A stretch of DNA of 64,000 nucleotides. It comes from Candidatus Limihabitans stercoravium (GTDB taxonomy: Bacteria; Bacillota; Clostridia; Christensenellales; CAG-314). Positions 9,051 to 17,577 of this stretch are shown here, in pieces. The stretch's first letter is position 1. Each line of letters starts with the position of its first letter. Below the pieces are notes generated by a model. The model worked only from the letters and a program-made list of their open reading frames with translations, did not search any database and was not told the origin of the DNA. Both the position numbers and the translations under genes were made by a program. The stretch covers positions 1-64,000 of the forward strand of contig DVLO01000044.1 of NCBI GenBank assembly GCA_018715495.1, in the 5' to 3' direction.

Positions 9051-9785
9051 TTATTGATTCAGTACACTGTTGTCACGCAATGCGCTGTCAATTGTTGCTT
9101 CAAATGAAGTTCCTTTGAGATTTTTGGCAGCACGTAAAAGATACTTCTTGGTCAACTGCTCATCGCCCTTGTGATAGGCAAGTCTTGCAATACGATACTG
9201 AGTCACCCCACGCACAACAGGATGAGAGGTCACAGAAGCCTTCTGTTTCAGATTGTCAATAAAGCCGACATCTTTTTCAATGTAGACCTTGACAATTGCA
9301 TCGGCTTCCTCAATGATTTCTCTGTACTTTTCCGTTTTGTCGGCTTTAAGTCTTTTTAGAAAATCGACCAGCATATCACGACTGGCTACAGTTTGTTCGG
9401 CACTGTTGCGTTGTGCAAAAAAACTCAACCTTGTTTCAAGGAATTCCAATTTCTCCTGCGGCTCAAGTTTCATCTTGTCCAGGTTTTCTATACACTGCAG
9501 TGCGTTGTTCTCATCGCCCTTTGCTATGTATCCCTTCAACATCATGAATTCAATTACACTTTTTCTGAACACCCACCGCAATCGTCTGTTGTCTCTAAGA
9601 CGCTGCAAGTACAGATCCACATTCGAAACAAGCAATTCATCTAAAACTTTTACCGAATGTGTGCGTGCATCGGAAAGCATACGCAGTGTGATGCCGACAA
9701 TGGCAGACATCAGTACAAAGCCCAACAGATAACCCCAGTTGTTTTGTAAAAATTCACCGACAGTATCAACATTAAACATGCTCAT
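9051..9785 (-). CDS. Membrane-anchored helical protein in the PTS operon, unknown function
   Basis: The 244-residue product has one hydrophobic segment near residues 17-36. A long charged, helix-rich cytoplasmic region follows, with repeated A-L-x-x-I/L-x-x-L patterns reminiscent of TPR-type helical repeats. It sits between the EIIA and HPr genes (gaps of 6 and 22 bases), so it is co-expressed with the transporter. A scaffolding or regulatory role is only a guess. I do not recognise the family, and it is not a standard PTS subunit. Confidence 0.7.
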   Translation of the reverse strand: MSMFNVDTVGEFLQNNWGYLLGFVLMSAIVGITLRMLSDARTHSVKVLDELLVSNVDLYLQRLRDNRRLRWVFRKSVIEFMMLKGYIAKGDENNALQCIENLDKMKLEPQEKLEFLETRLSFFAQRNSAEQTVASRDMLVDFLKRLKADKTEKYREIIEEADAIVKVYIEKDVGFIDNLKQKASVTSHPVVRGVTQYRIARLAYHKGDEQLTKKYLLRAAKNLKGTSFEATIDSALRDNSVLNQ

Positions 9786-9791
9786 CTGACG

Positions 9792-10178
9792 TTACTCCGT
9801 GGGATAAACCAATACCGACTGCACTGTAACCTCTGCAGCAAGTTGTGCAAGTTGTCTTGCACTCAACTGCCTGTTGAACGTTATTTCCGTAAAGGCGGAA
9901 GTATTTATCCCCGCCACCACTGCGTATCTGTCACAAGTCGTACAGAGAAATGCTGCTTCACGAAAGGGCGAACCTCCCGCAAGATCACACACAAAAAGAA
10001 CATCGTCCTGTCCTGTTTCTTGCAGTACGTGCATTAAATTTACCTTCAATGTTTCCAAGTCGTCCTGAAGATCGAAATCCACGAAATGCATTCCTTCGGG
10101 CTGTCCGATCAACATTGACAAGTTTCTCTTTACCGCCGATGCGTATCCACCGTGTCCTGTTACAACTACTTGTGTCAT
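9792..10178 (-). CDS. PTS EIIA component, mannose/fructose/sorbose family
   Basis: The ATG at 10178 behind GGTGG gives 128 residues. V-V-T-G-H-G-G-Y at the start places the phospho-accepting His at residue 9, as in EIIA-Man. The D-L-A-G-G-S-P motif and the later V-V-A-G-I-N segment are also family hallmarks. It accepts phosphate from HPr and passes it to EIIB in the cytoplasm. Here EIIA is a separate polypeptide from EIIB, as in the Aga/Gam and Lev-type systems. The gene follows an 11-bp intercistronic hairpin after the SIS gene. Confidence 0.88.
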   Translation of the reverse strand: MTQVVVTGHGGYASAVKRNLSMLIGQPEGMHFVDFDLQDDLETLKVNLMHVLQETGQDDVLFVCDLAGGSPFREAAFLCTTCDRYAVVAGINTSAFTEITFNRQLSARQLAQLAAEVTVQSVLVYPTE

Positions 10179-10200
10179 CCAAACCACCTTCCTGACACAA

Positions 10201-10226
10201 CAGGGTCGGAAGATTTTCCGACCCTG
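10201..10226 (-). repeat. Intercistronic hairpin between SIS and EIIA genes
   Basis: CAGGGTCGGAA pairs perfectly with TTCCGACCCTG across a 4-base loop. No T-tract follows on the minus strand, so it is more likely an mRNA processing or stability element, or a leaky stop, than a full terminator. Confidence 0.6.
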
Positions 10227-10236
10227 CGGTCTGTAT

Positions 10237-10998
10237 TTACATATTTTTTGTACCTTTTACAAGTTCCGTGTAATCGGCATATACTTCCTGCATGTATTCC
10301 TTGGGTACTTCTGTTACGTTGGGTGACACGAAGATGTGCATCTTGTGACCCATTTTCTGCAACAGCAATGCCGTTTCGGACGCTATAGACTGCGCAATTG
10401 TAATCACTGCGACAGTGGAACTTGCGCCCACTTTCTGATAGTATCCCTCAATGGGCACCAATGCATCTTCAAGCGGACAGCAATTGTCAATAAGTATGTC
10501 TGCAACATCCCCCAGTTTGTTGCCTGATGAGTGTGTAGCTACGGCTTTCATGTAGTTTTCGCCGCTTGTCACGGCAATTACTTTCAAGCCTCTTTCCTTA
10601 GCGTACATTGCCGCCTCAATAGGTGCTGCATTCAGACCGCCGTGAGAGAACACTATCAAAACCTCTCCTTCACGGAAATTGTAACTTTGCAAAAAGTTTT
10701 GTATGTAACCTTCCTGTCTTTCAATCCACAGCAATTCTCTTGCGCCGCCTGGACCGATTACATTGTCCCACATCAGTCTTGGGTCCATGCAAGGATGCCA
10801 GCCCACTACGCCGCCGTAACGTGGAAACACATCCTGTACCGGCAGAACACTGTGACCGCTTCCGAACAGGTGAACAAGTTTGCCCTGATGAATGGCGTCA
10901 GCACACAGCCTTGCAGCCTTTTCGATGTTTTCGCCCTGTTCAACGTTGATTTTTTGTAAAATCTTGCTGATTTTTTCAATGTATTGCAACTGTTTCAT
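10237..10998 (-). CDS. SIS-domain sugar-phosphate binding protein (UPF0309-like)
   Basis: The 253-residue product has a SIS phosphosugar-binding domain, with L-F-G-S-G-H-S near residue 45 and later V-F-S-H-G-G-L and I-A-V-T-S-G segments. Proteins of this type (UPF0309) often sit in PTS operons and are thought to isomerise or sense amino-sugar phosphates. It is not clearly AgaS, the deaminase/isomerase of GalNAc operons, but could play that part. It lies between EIID and EIIA in the operon, with GAGGTGG before the ATG. Confidence 0.8.
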   Translation of the reverse strand: MKQLQYIEKISKILQKINVEQGENIEKAARLCADAIHQGKLVHLFGSGHSVLPVQDVFPRYGGVVGWHPCMDPRLMWDNVIGPGGARELLWIERQEGYIQNFLQSYNFREGEVLIVFSHGGLNAAPIEAAMYAKERGLKVIAVTSGENYMKAVATHSSGNKLGDVADILIDNCCPLEDALVPIEGYYQKVGASSTVAVITIAQSIASETALLLQKMGHKMHIFVSPNVTEVPKEYMQEVYADYTELVKGTKNM

Positions 10999-11025
10999 TT
11001 AACCACCTCACTTTACAACTGACAA

Positions 11026-11901
11026 TCACGCAAATGCACCCACGTTGGGTATGTATCCGATAGCTGTCAACACTGCCGCCAATACAAGAATCAATCCCAT
11101 GATTGCAATGGGCGACCAACGTTTCTTGGTGTACAATCTGTAAACAACCAGTGTCAAAGCCAATGGAACAATCTTGGGGAATACGTTGTTGAGCAGTGTG
11201 TCAAGATTGAACACCGAAACAAGCTGTTCTACATACTCAGTACCGTTGAACACTTCCTGCATTGCCTTAATGTCGATGTTCAATGTGCATGTGACGAAGT
11301 TGGCTGTCAATCCGCCCACTACAATGAGACCAAGAATTGTAGCTGTCGACATCAGTTTGTCCAGTTTACCCGACGCCATGAACCTGCTGATACCTTCAAG
11401 ACCTGCCTTATATCCCAGTCTGAACAGGTACCATGAAAGGAAATAGGTACCAACGGGATAAACAATCATATAAACCACAGCCCCCACCCACGGTGCGGAA
11501 GTAAGGCTTGTTGCAACTGCAATACAGATTGTAAGCAACAACGGAATGATTGTCGCAACCCACAGTGAGTCACCGATTGCGGATGTAGGTCCGATCAGTG
11601 CAACCTTGGTTTCGGAAATCATTTCCGCAGTACCCGTTCCGTTTGCAAGTTGTTCTTCCATGCCGATACAGATACCGTTTACCACCGAACCAACCTGCGA
11701 TTCGGTGTTGAACAACGTGATGTGACGTTGTAAAGCCTTGGCTCTGTCTTCCTTAGTTTCGTACAGTTCTTCCACAACGGGCGCCATTGCCTGTCCGAAA
11801 GCCATACCCAACATGGATTCCGCCTGTTGTGAACATCCGTTCCAGAAAAACCAGTTGTTAAATGATTTTCGCAATGTCTTTTTGCTGACTTGTTTTGTCA
11901 T
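11026..11901 (-). CDS. PTS EIID membrane component, mannose family
   Basis: The ATG at 11901 gives 291 residues and is preceded by AGGAGGT, itself inside the end of the EIIC gene. Opening twelve codons earlier would have no ribosome site. The N-terminal L-R-x-S-F-N-N-W-F-F-W-N-G and the E-S-M-L-G-M-A-F-G-Q segment are typical of EIID. Hydrophobic segments in the C-terminal part make up the membrane portion. With EIIC it forms the channel that imports and phosphorylates the sugar. A single base separates its ATG from the EIIC stop. Confidence 0.9.
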   Translation of the reverse strand: MTKQVSKKTLRKSFNNWFFWNGCSQQAESMLGMAFGQAMAPVVEELYETKEDRAKALQRHITLFNTESQVGSVVNGICIGMEEQLANGTGTAEMISETKVALIGPTSAIGDSLWVATIIPLLLTICIAVATSLTSAPWVGAVVYMIVYPVGTYFLSWYLFRLGYKAGLEGISRFMASGKLDKLMSTATILGLIVVGGLTANFVTCTLNIDIKAMQEVFNGTEYVEQLVSVFNLDTLLNNVFPKIVPLALTLVVYRLYTKKRWSPIAIMGLILVLAAVLTAIGYIPNVGAFA

Positions 11902-11902
11902 A

Positions 11903-12694
11903 TCAGGCCACCTCCTCATCGGAATGTTTTTTAACAATCACACTGTACACGATTACAGCAACAACAATTGCCACCACCGCAATTGCCATTGAAGACAATC
12001 CGAAATAGGTTGCCAATACAAAACCGCCCATAAAGATTGCCCAATGAACCTTTCTCTTGATGAGGAAGGACAGAATGATGCCCATACCAAGAGCCGCCAT
12101 CATGTTTCCGAATGCCGTAAGACCTGTTGTCAGCCATGCCGGAATTTCAAATCCACCGGTTGCTTCTCCCGCAGCACTGATACCAAGTAAAACAATGATT
12201 GCGGGAACAAAACGGCAAAGAAAACCAATTGCCTGACCGCCGATTACGTTGGGCATCCACATTTTTTTCGTGTCACCTTCTGACGCAATCTTGCCAGCCC
12301 AACGATTCAGTACCACGTCAAGTGCGTAGTGAACGTTCCACATCGTACCGCCGATTACACCGCCGATACCTGCACCCGCAAATGCAAGTCCTATCAACGC
12401 TTCGGTAGACGTTACGGTGTTTTTCAACGCAATGGCAGTAAAGGTGCCGACATATGTAGCGTAAGACAAATCCCACGCAACCGCACCGCCCGGTGTGACA
12501 TTGGCAAGGTAGGCAATCTGCAACGGAACGCCCACCGCCATTGCCGTGGACACATCTCCCATTATAAGCCCCGTAACAAAGGACGCAATCAGCGGTCTGC
12601 CCAGACAGTACCAACCAATTGTATTACCTACAATTGACCCAATGGCTCCAAGGTAAATAAACAGTGCTACTAATACTGCTTGAAGTACCATCAT
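11903..12694 (-). CDS. PTS EIIC membrane component, mannose/GalNAc family
   Basis: The 263-residue product is strongly hydrophobic with the EIIC-Man/Sor features: an early G-x-P-L-x-x-x-x-x-x-G-L-I-M-G-D segment and the G-V-P-L-Q-I-A-Y-L-A turn. It forms the sugar-translocating part with EIID. AGGAGGG precedes two adjacent ATG codons, and the first is used here. Position between EIIB and EIID is the standard order. Substrate cannot be fixed from sequence, but the neighbouring nagA and SIS genes point to an N-acetylhexosamine. Confidence 0.88.
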   Translation of the reverse strand: MMVLQAVLVALFIYLGAIGSIVGNTIGWYCLGRPLIASFVTGLIMGDVSTAMAVGVPLQIAYLANVTPGGAVAWDLSYATYVGTFTAIALKNTVTSTEALIGLAFAGAGIGGVIGGTMWNVHYALDVVLNRWAGKIASEGDTKKMWMPNVIGGQAIGFLCRFVPAIIVLLGISAAGEATGGFEIPAWLTTGLTAFGNMMAALGMGIILSFLIKRKVHWAIFMGGFVLATYFGLSSMAIAVVAIVVAVIVYSVIVKKHSDEEVA

Positions 12695-12761
12695 AGAGTA
12701 TTACCCTCCTAAAAAATTTATTTGTTTATATCCACAGGAAATTTCATTCCCGCATCAATAA

Positions 12762-13256
12762 TTACCTGATTTCCGAACGCATTTCCGACCACGTTTTCTT
12801 GAGCGAATTGGGCACTGTCTGATACACAAGATTTACCCCTTCACCTGCCACTTCGTCCAACAGTTGCACGTCTTGTTTGCTTGCGAAAAACACCGACCCG
12901 CCGCCCTTTGTCAGGTTGTAATCATCGGGATTGCGTTTACTTGCGTTGCCGATAATACACATGTCGAATTTCTTTAGCTCTTCACGGTAATTTGCAAGGT
13001 CTTGAGTAAAACGTGTAACAAACAATCTGTTTTTCTCAGTTTCAGACGACATCAGCTTTTTCGCCTGTTCGGATGTGACGACATGCGCCCTGTACTGTTT
13101 GGGAATTCCCATCAACATGATCGTCTGCAACATCGGTGAAGTTGCCAACTTATCATCAATGGCAATGATCTCATTTATTTTTAAAAACCCGCACCAAGCG
13201 GTGACAATCTGTCCGTGAATAAGACGGTCATCTATTCTGAAATAATCTTTACCCAT
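12762..13256 (-). CDS. PTS EIIB component, mannose/fructose/sorbose family
   Basis: The 164-residue product begins with R-I-D-D-R-L-I-H-G-Q, which places the phosphorylated His at residue 14 as in EIIB-Man. Length fits a single EIIB domain (about 160). It takes phosphate from EIIA and phosphorylates the sugar as it comes through EIIC/EIID. It is the first gene of the minus-strand PTS operon, 67 bases upstream of EIIC. I found no clear sigma-54 promoter (GG/GC at -24/-12), although Lev-type operons often have one. Confidence 0.9.
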   Translation of the reverse strand: MGKDYFRIDDRLIHGQIVTAWCGFLKINEIIAIDDKLATSPMLQTIMLMGIPKQYRAHVVTSEQAKKLMSSETEKNRLFVTRFTQDLANYREELKKFDMCIIGNASKRNPDDYNLTKGGGSVFFASKQDVQLLDEVAGEGVNLVYQTVPNSLKKTWSEMRSEIR

Positions 13257-13337
13257 TTAACATCCTCCGATTTATATGCTGAATTGAGTGTTTGTACTTC
13301 ATTACGTCAAAATGCGACGGAAAAATTACTTTTTATC

Positions 13338-13366
13338 TTGAAACAGACTTACTTTTGTGATATAAT
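13338..13366 (+). promoter_or_regulatory. Promoter for the 13403 membrane gene
   Basis: TTGAAA at 13338-13343 and TATAAT at 13361-13366 are separated by exactly 17 bases. The ATG at 13403 is 36 bases further on. Confidence 0.75.
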
Positions 13367-13402
13367 TGCAAAGTAAGCAATCAAGTAGTTTCTGAGGTGA
13401 AA

Positions 13403-13960
13403 ATGAAAAAAATTTCTCTTTCCGACCGTAAAACCAAGTTCAATGTCATTGCAATTACACTGCTTACACTGGCTGTTGCAATCGTTGTGATTGTGTTGAA
13501 TTCAGCTTCCGTTGTTGTGGTAGTTGTCGCAAGTGTATTGGGAGCAATTGCTCTGCTCATCGCATTGTTCTACATGTCAATCGTGTTGTCGGAAAGAGTG
13601 GAAATCGAAGGCAACACGTTGACCGAAAGGTGTCTTAACAAGAGTTCGCAAACAGACACTACTTCCGTTGCCGCAGTACTTACAGCTCAACGTACAGTGG
13701 GACACACTACGACACGGGCAATACTGCTTTTGGACAAAGACAATATCACAATATGCACATTAAACTGTTTTTGCTCAGGCAACGGTTACAACGCCGAACT
13801 GATTGCAATGGAAATTGCCAAGGCATTGAATGTTGAGTTCATCCCCACAGTTGATCCGTCACTGTACGGCAAGAAATCCAAGTCAAAGACCAACGTGTCC
13901 ACCCAACAAGTGCAAACTCCGACAAATTTCGACGAACAGGACGACAATGAGATACAGTAA
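13403..13960 (+). CDS. Two-helix membrane protein, possibly PH-like, unknown function
   Basis: The start is placed at ATG 13403, six bases after GAGG. A GTG two codons earlier overlaps that site and is less likely. The 185-residue product has two hydrophobic helices (about residues 12-60), a compact beta-rich domain (about 65-145) and a polar Gln/Thr/Lys tail. Two helices followed by a beta domain resemble bacterial PH-domain membrane proteins, but no motif confirms it. The gene is transcribed divergently from the PTS operon. Confidence 0.7.
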   Translation: MKKISLSDRKTKFNVIAITLLTLAVAIVVIVLNSASVVVVVVASVLGAIALLIALFYMSIVLSERVEIEGNTLTERCLNKSSQTDTTSVAAVLTAQRTVGHTTTRAILLLDKDNITICTLNCFCSGNGYNAELIAMEIAKALNVEFIPTVDPSLYGKKSKSKTNVSTQQVQTPTNFDEQDDNEIQ

Positions 13961-14280
13961 CCTGTTCTACACTACAATATTCACAATACAAGACAGTAGA
14001 ACACACACCATAGTCAGTTTAAAGTGTATTTAGCCTCACACCTCAACATTTTTTACGGGCAAATACAATTGAAACAAACATTCATTACACGTAATTTTAA
14101 GGTACGTTGTGTAGAATTTTGCATGAAAGATAACCAAGCTCAAATGACATATTCTGCAGAGGCCACTACCGAAAGACTTGCATTTCGTCTGAAATTATTT
14201 GTTTTTTTCTCTCAATTTTAAAAATTTTGAATGTTTGTAAATACAATAGAGTATCACAGAATGTAAATAAGGAGATTTCA
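13961..14280. other. 320-base gap before the nagA operon
   Basis: TGTTCTAC at 13973-13980 can pair with GTAGAACA at 13996-14003 just after the preceding gene, without a T-tract. It may be a weak terminator. No convincing promoter for the downstream operon was found, and nothing else was recognised. Confidence 0.4.
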
Positions 14281-14538
14281 ATGAAAGAAAACCGCACCGA
14301 AGTTGGAACAGACAAACAAAACAATGCAAAAATCGGCGGCACTATCGGATTGGGACGAATAATATCCGTTGTACTTGTTGCCGTTGCCATTGTGGCAATC
14401 TGTGTGATACTTGGAGTACAGAGTTTCAGCAAAGGCGAAACAACACAAGGTGCGCTGTACGTAGTCCTGGCTGTAATAGGCGTAGCGGCAACAGTCGCAA
14501 TACTTATACTAAATAACCTGAATGGTAAAAAACAGTAA
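14281..14538 (+). CDS. Small two-helix membrane protein, unknown function
   Basis: ATG 14281 follows AAGGAG at good spacing and gives 85 residues: a polar head of about 22 residues, a hydrophobic helix, a short Lys/Glu/Thr loop and a second helix. It is 16 bases upstream of nagA and so probably shares its transcript. There is no family I can name. It may be a small accessory protein of the amino-sugar pathway or just a passenger. Confidence 0.65.
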   Translation: MKENRTEVGTDKQNNAKIGGTIGLGRIISVVLVAVAIVAICVILGVQSFSKGETTQGALYVVLAVIGVAATVAILILNNLNGKKQ

Positions 14539-14554
14539 ACAAAGGAGAATTAAA

Positions 14555-15673
14555 ATGGCTACTGTTCTGAAAAATGCCAACGTGCTGACGCCCAACGGGT
14601 TCAGACGTTGCGACATACTTATAAAAGAAGGCAAGATTCTTGACATGGGCAACCTTCAGCAGGAAGGCACTGATCTTTCAGGCAAGACTGTGATTCCCGG
14701 ATTGTGGGACATTCACACACACGGCGGATTCGGTCACGACTTCAATGAAGCAAATGCCGAACAAATGGAAGAAATACTACACTTCTACGCAAGAAACGGA
14801 GTGACAAGTGTACTGGCAACCGTAATGACAGACCGTGACGAAACAATCAAACGTCAACTTACCATTCTCAGTGAGGTGGCAAAAAAACACCCCATTGTCA
14901 AGGGAATACATCTTGAGGGCCCCTTCCTTTCGGCGGAATACAAGGGGGCAATGCCACTTGAATACCTGCAAATTCCCTCCTTCGAAAAATTCGAAGAATA
15001 CCAGAAGTGCGCCAACGGTCTGATAAAACTGGTAACCATTGCGCCCGAACTTCCTCACGCAACGACTGTAATTCGTCGTATCTCAAAAAGCGGAGTTGCG
15101 GTATCTCTGGGGCACAGTTCCGCTTCATACGAACAGACAGTATCGGCAATAAAGGCAGGGGCTAAAAGTTTTACTCACCTGTTCAACGCAATGCGCCCCA
15201 TACACCATCACACACCGTCCATTGCACTGGCGGGACTGGCAACAGACAACTACACCGAAGCAATTGTAGACGGAAGACACCTTCATCCCGATGTTGTAAA
15301 ATCCATTGCTAAAATCAAGAAGGACAAGATGATTGCCATCACCGACAGTCTGATGTGTGCAGGTCTTCCCAACGGCGAATACACTCTTGCAGGCACGCCC
15401 ATCGAAGTGGAAGACGGAGATGCGTGGATAAAGGGTACTAAGACACGTGCAGGCAGTACGCTTACAGCAATAGAAGGACTTCGAAACGTAATGAAATTCT
15501 GCAAGTACACATTGGAACAGAGCATATCGTTTTTCACTTCAAACCCTGCAAAAATGCTGGGTATGGCTGATAAAGTGGGCACTGTTGAAATTGGTAAATT
15601 TGCCGATCTCTTGGTACTGGACGACAAATACAACCTGATTGAAACATATATAAGCGGAAACAAAATAAACTGA
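14555..15673 (+). CDS. nagA: N-acetylglucosamine-6-phosphate deacetylase
   Basis: ATG 14555 behind AAAGGAG gives 372 residues, the usual NagA length. It removes acetate from GlcNAc-6-P to give glucosamine-6-P. Family motifs are all present: H-T-H-G-G, the metal-binding Glu in H-L-E-G-P-F, the L-G-H-S metal His, T-H-L-F-N-A-M, D-G-R-H and the catalytic Asp in I-T-D-S. Enzyme I follows 24 bases later, and a mannose-family PTS operon lies divergently upstream, so it processes the PTS product. nagB, the next step, is encoded at 29628-30356. Confidence 0.93.
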   Translation: MATVLKNANVLTPNGFRRCDILIKEGKILDMGNLQQEGTDLSGKTVIPGLWDIHTHGGFGHDFNEANAEQMEEILHFYARNGVTSVLATVMTDRDETIKRQLTILSEVAKKHPIVKGIHLEGPFLSAEYKGAMPLEYLQIPSFEKFEEYQKCANGLIKLVTIAPELPHATTVIRRISKSGVAVSLGHSSASYEQTVSAIKAGAKSFTHLFNAMRPIHHHTPSIALAGLATDNYTEAIVDGRHLHPDVVKSIAKIKKDKMIAITDSLMCAGLPNGEYTLAGTPIEVEDGDAWIKGTKTRAGSTLTAIEGLRNVMKFCKYTLEQSISFFTSNPAKMLGMADKVGTVEIGKFADLLVLDDKYNLIETYISGNKIN

Positions 15674-15700
15674 TACTACCAAAATAAAAAGGAGTATTTG

Positions 15701-17305
15701 TTGAAATTCAATGGATTAGGTGTATCGGAAGGAATTGCAACGGGGAGTATATTTTATCTGACCACCCCCGATCTGACTGTTACACGCATTGACAATTGCG
15801 ATGTAGTCAGTCAACGTCAACGTTTTTTAAAGGCAGTAAACAAGGCGAAAGGTCAACTCCGACAACTGTACGAACGCACTCTTGAAACTGACAGTGAAAG
15901 TGCTGAAATTTTCCACGTTCACATGATGATGCTGGACGACCCGGACTTTACGGAAGGTGTAGAGCAGTTGCTCAATCAAGGTTTAAATGCCGAATACGCT
16001 ACACGCACCGCAGGTGACAATCTGAAGAACATGCTGGAAGGTCTTGACGACGACTACATGAAAGCACGTGCCGCAGATGTCTGTGACATCACCGACAGAG
16101 TCATTGCAATATTGAAAGGAATTGACCAAACACCACTTAAACCCAAAGGAAAGGTAGTTGTAGTAGCCGATGAACTGTACCCAAGTCAGACAATGAAACT
16201 GAACAAGGATTTCGTTGTGGGATTTGTAACACGACACGGTTCTCAAACGTCGCATTCGGTAATACTTGCACGGTCAATGGGTATTCCCTGCATTGTTAAC
16301 GTTCAGAGATTCAATGACATTCCGCACAGCGGAACAATCGCAATGGACGGTACAACGGGAGAAATTTTAGTAAATCCCTCCGAACAACAGTTGACAACAA
16401 TTGGCGACAAACTGCTCCGACAGCAACAGCAAAGGAAACAATTACTTGATTACTGCGGAAAAGCCGTAAGTAAATGCGGCAAATCAATGGATGTTTGTGC
16501 AAATATAGGTAATCCGTCGGACGTCAGACAGGTACTTGAAAATCATGCCGACGGAGTGGGATTGTTTCGCAGCGAATTTATTTACCTTGACCGTAATACA
16601 TTCCCCGACGAACAGAAACAATTTGCCGCCTACAAAGAGGTGCTTGAAAAGATGTCTCCGCTACCCGTTGTCATCAGGACGCTGGATATCGGCAGCGACA
16701 AGCAAGCGCCCTACTTCAACATCGGTAAAGAAGACAACCCTGCAATGGGATACCGTGCGATACGTATCTGCCTGGATAAAGAGGAAATATTTGTAACTCA
16801 ACTGCGTGCGTTGTTGCGTGCGTCCCTTTACGGAAACCTCAACATCATGTTTCCAATGATCAGCGACATTGAACAGGTTTACCGGATAAAACGCATTGTG
16901 CAGCGTGTCAAAGATCAGTTGACTTCGGAAAACATATCTTTTGCCGACGTCCCGCTGGGAGTAATGATTGAAACTCCCGCTTCGGTCATCATCAGCGACC
17001 TGCTTGCCAAAGAGGTGGATTTCTTTTCAATAGGAACAAACGACCTCACTCAATACACCCTTGCGGCAGACCGCACCAACGAAAAGACAGCTCACCTGTT
17101 CGACAGCCGTAACATCGCAGTACTTCGAATGATAGAACTTACTGCAAAAAACGCCCACGCAAACGGTATCAAGGTGGGAATCTGCGGCGAATCGGCAGCG
17201 GACACAACCCTGACGCAATTTTACATCGACGTAGGTATAGACAAACTGTCCGTCTCCCCCGCTGCTGTACTCAAAGTAAAAAAAGCGGTATGTCAATGTA
17301 ACTGA
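15701..17305 (+). CDS. ptsI: PTS Enzyme I (phosphoenolpyruvate-protein phosphotransferase)
   Basis: No ATG suits the start. Tandem TTG codons follow AAGGAG, and the second (15701), with six bases between, is chosen. The 534-residue product is slightly short of the usual 570. The phosphohistidine motif G-S-Q-T-S-H-S places His185. A PEP-binding C-terminal barrel follows, with R-S-E-F, E-T-P-A, G-T-N-D-L-T-Q-Y and the active-site Cys in G-I-C-G-E-S. It moves phosphate from PEP to HPr, whose gene closes the facing operon. A TTG start suggests modest expression. Confidence 0.93.
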   Translation: MKFNGLGVSEGIATGSIFYLTTPDLTVTRIDNCDVVSQRQRFLKAVNKAKGQLRQLYERTLETDSESAEIFHVHMMMLDDPDFTEGVEQLLNQGLNAEYATRTAGDNLKNMLEGLDDDYMKARAADVCDITDRVIAILKGIDQTPLKPKGKVVVVADELYPSQTMKLNKDFVVGFVTRHGSQTSHSVILARSMGIPCIVNVQRFNDIPHSGTIAMDGTTGEILVNPSEQQLTTIGDKLLRQQQQRKQLLDYCGKAVSKCGKSMDVCANIGNPSDVRQVLENHADGVGLFRSEFIYLDRNTFPDEQKQFAAYKEVLEKMSPLPVVIRTLDIGSDKQAPYFNIGKEDNPAMGYRAIRICLDKEEIFVTQLRALLRASLYGNLNIMFPMISDIEQVYRIKRIVQRVKDQLTSENISFADVPLGVMIETPASVIISDLLAKEVDFFSIGTNDLTQYTLAADRTNEKTAHLFDSRNIAVLRMIELTAKNAHANGIKVGICGESAADTTLTQFYIDVGIDKLSVSPAAVLKVKKAVCQCN

Positions 17306-17315
17306 AAAAATTTTT

Positions 17316-17349
17316 ACACACAGTCACGCAATGTGACTGTGTGTTTTTG
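17316..17349 (+). terminator. Terminator after ptsI
   Basis: ACACACAGTCAC and GTGACTGTGTGT form a 12-bp stem with a 5-base loop followed by a T-tract. Confidence 0.9.
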
Positions 17350-17577
17350 TCTTACATTACAAGATAAAAAACACAAATACTTACTGTTTTTTCATATTAC
17401 GTGCCGTTAAAAATGATGGTTAGCACAGTAAACTTAAAGTTGCAAGCCAAATGTTTGACCACTCCCTTTAAGGCAACTTGCGACAAAAGTTCAGTCAACA
17501 TCGTATAGACAAATGGAGGAATTTGTGGTATTGTATATTAGATAAAGTTGCCACTTGTGACAACAAAGGAGTGAAAA

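Noticed and set aside
13257-13337. Sigma-54 promoter of the mannose-family PTS operon
   Set aside because: No GG-n10-GC element at a suitable place, and no LevR/ManR-type activator gene in the window.
14227-14247. Promoter for the 14281 gene (TTGAAT and TACAAT)
   Set aside because: The spacing is only nine bases.
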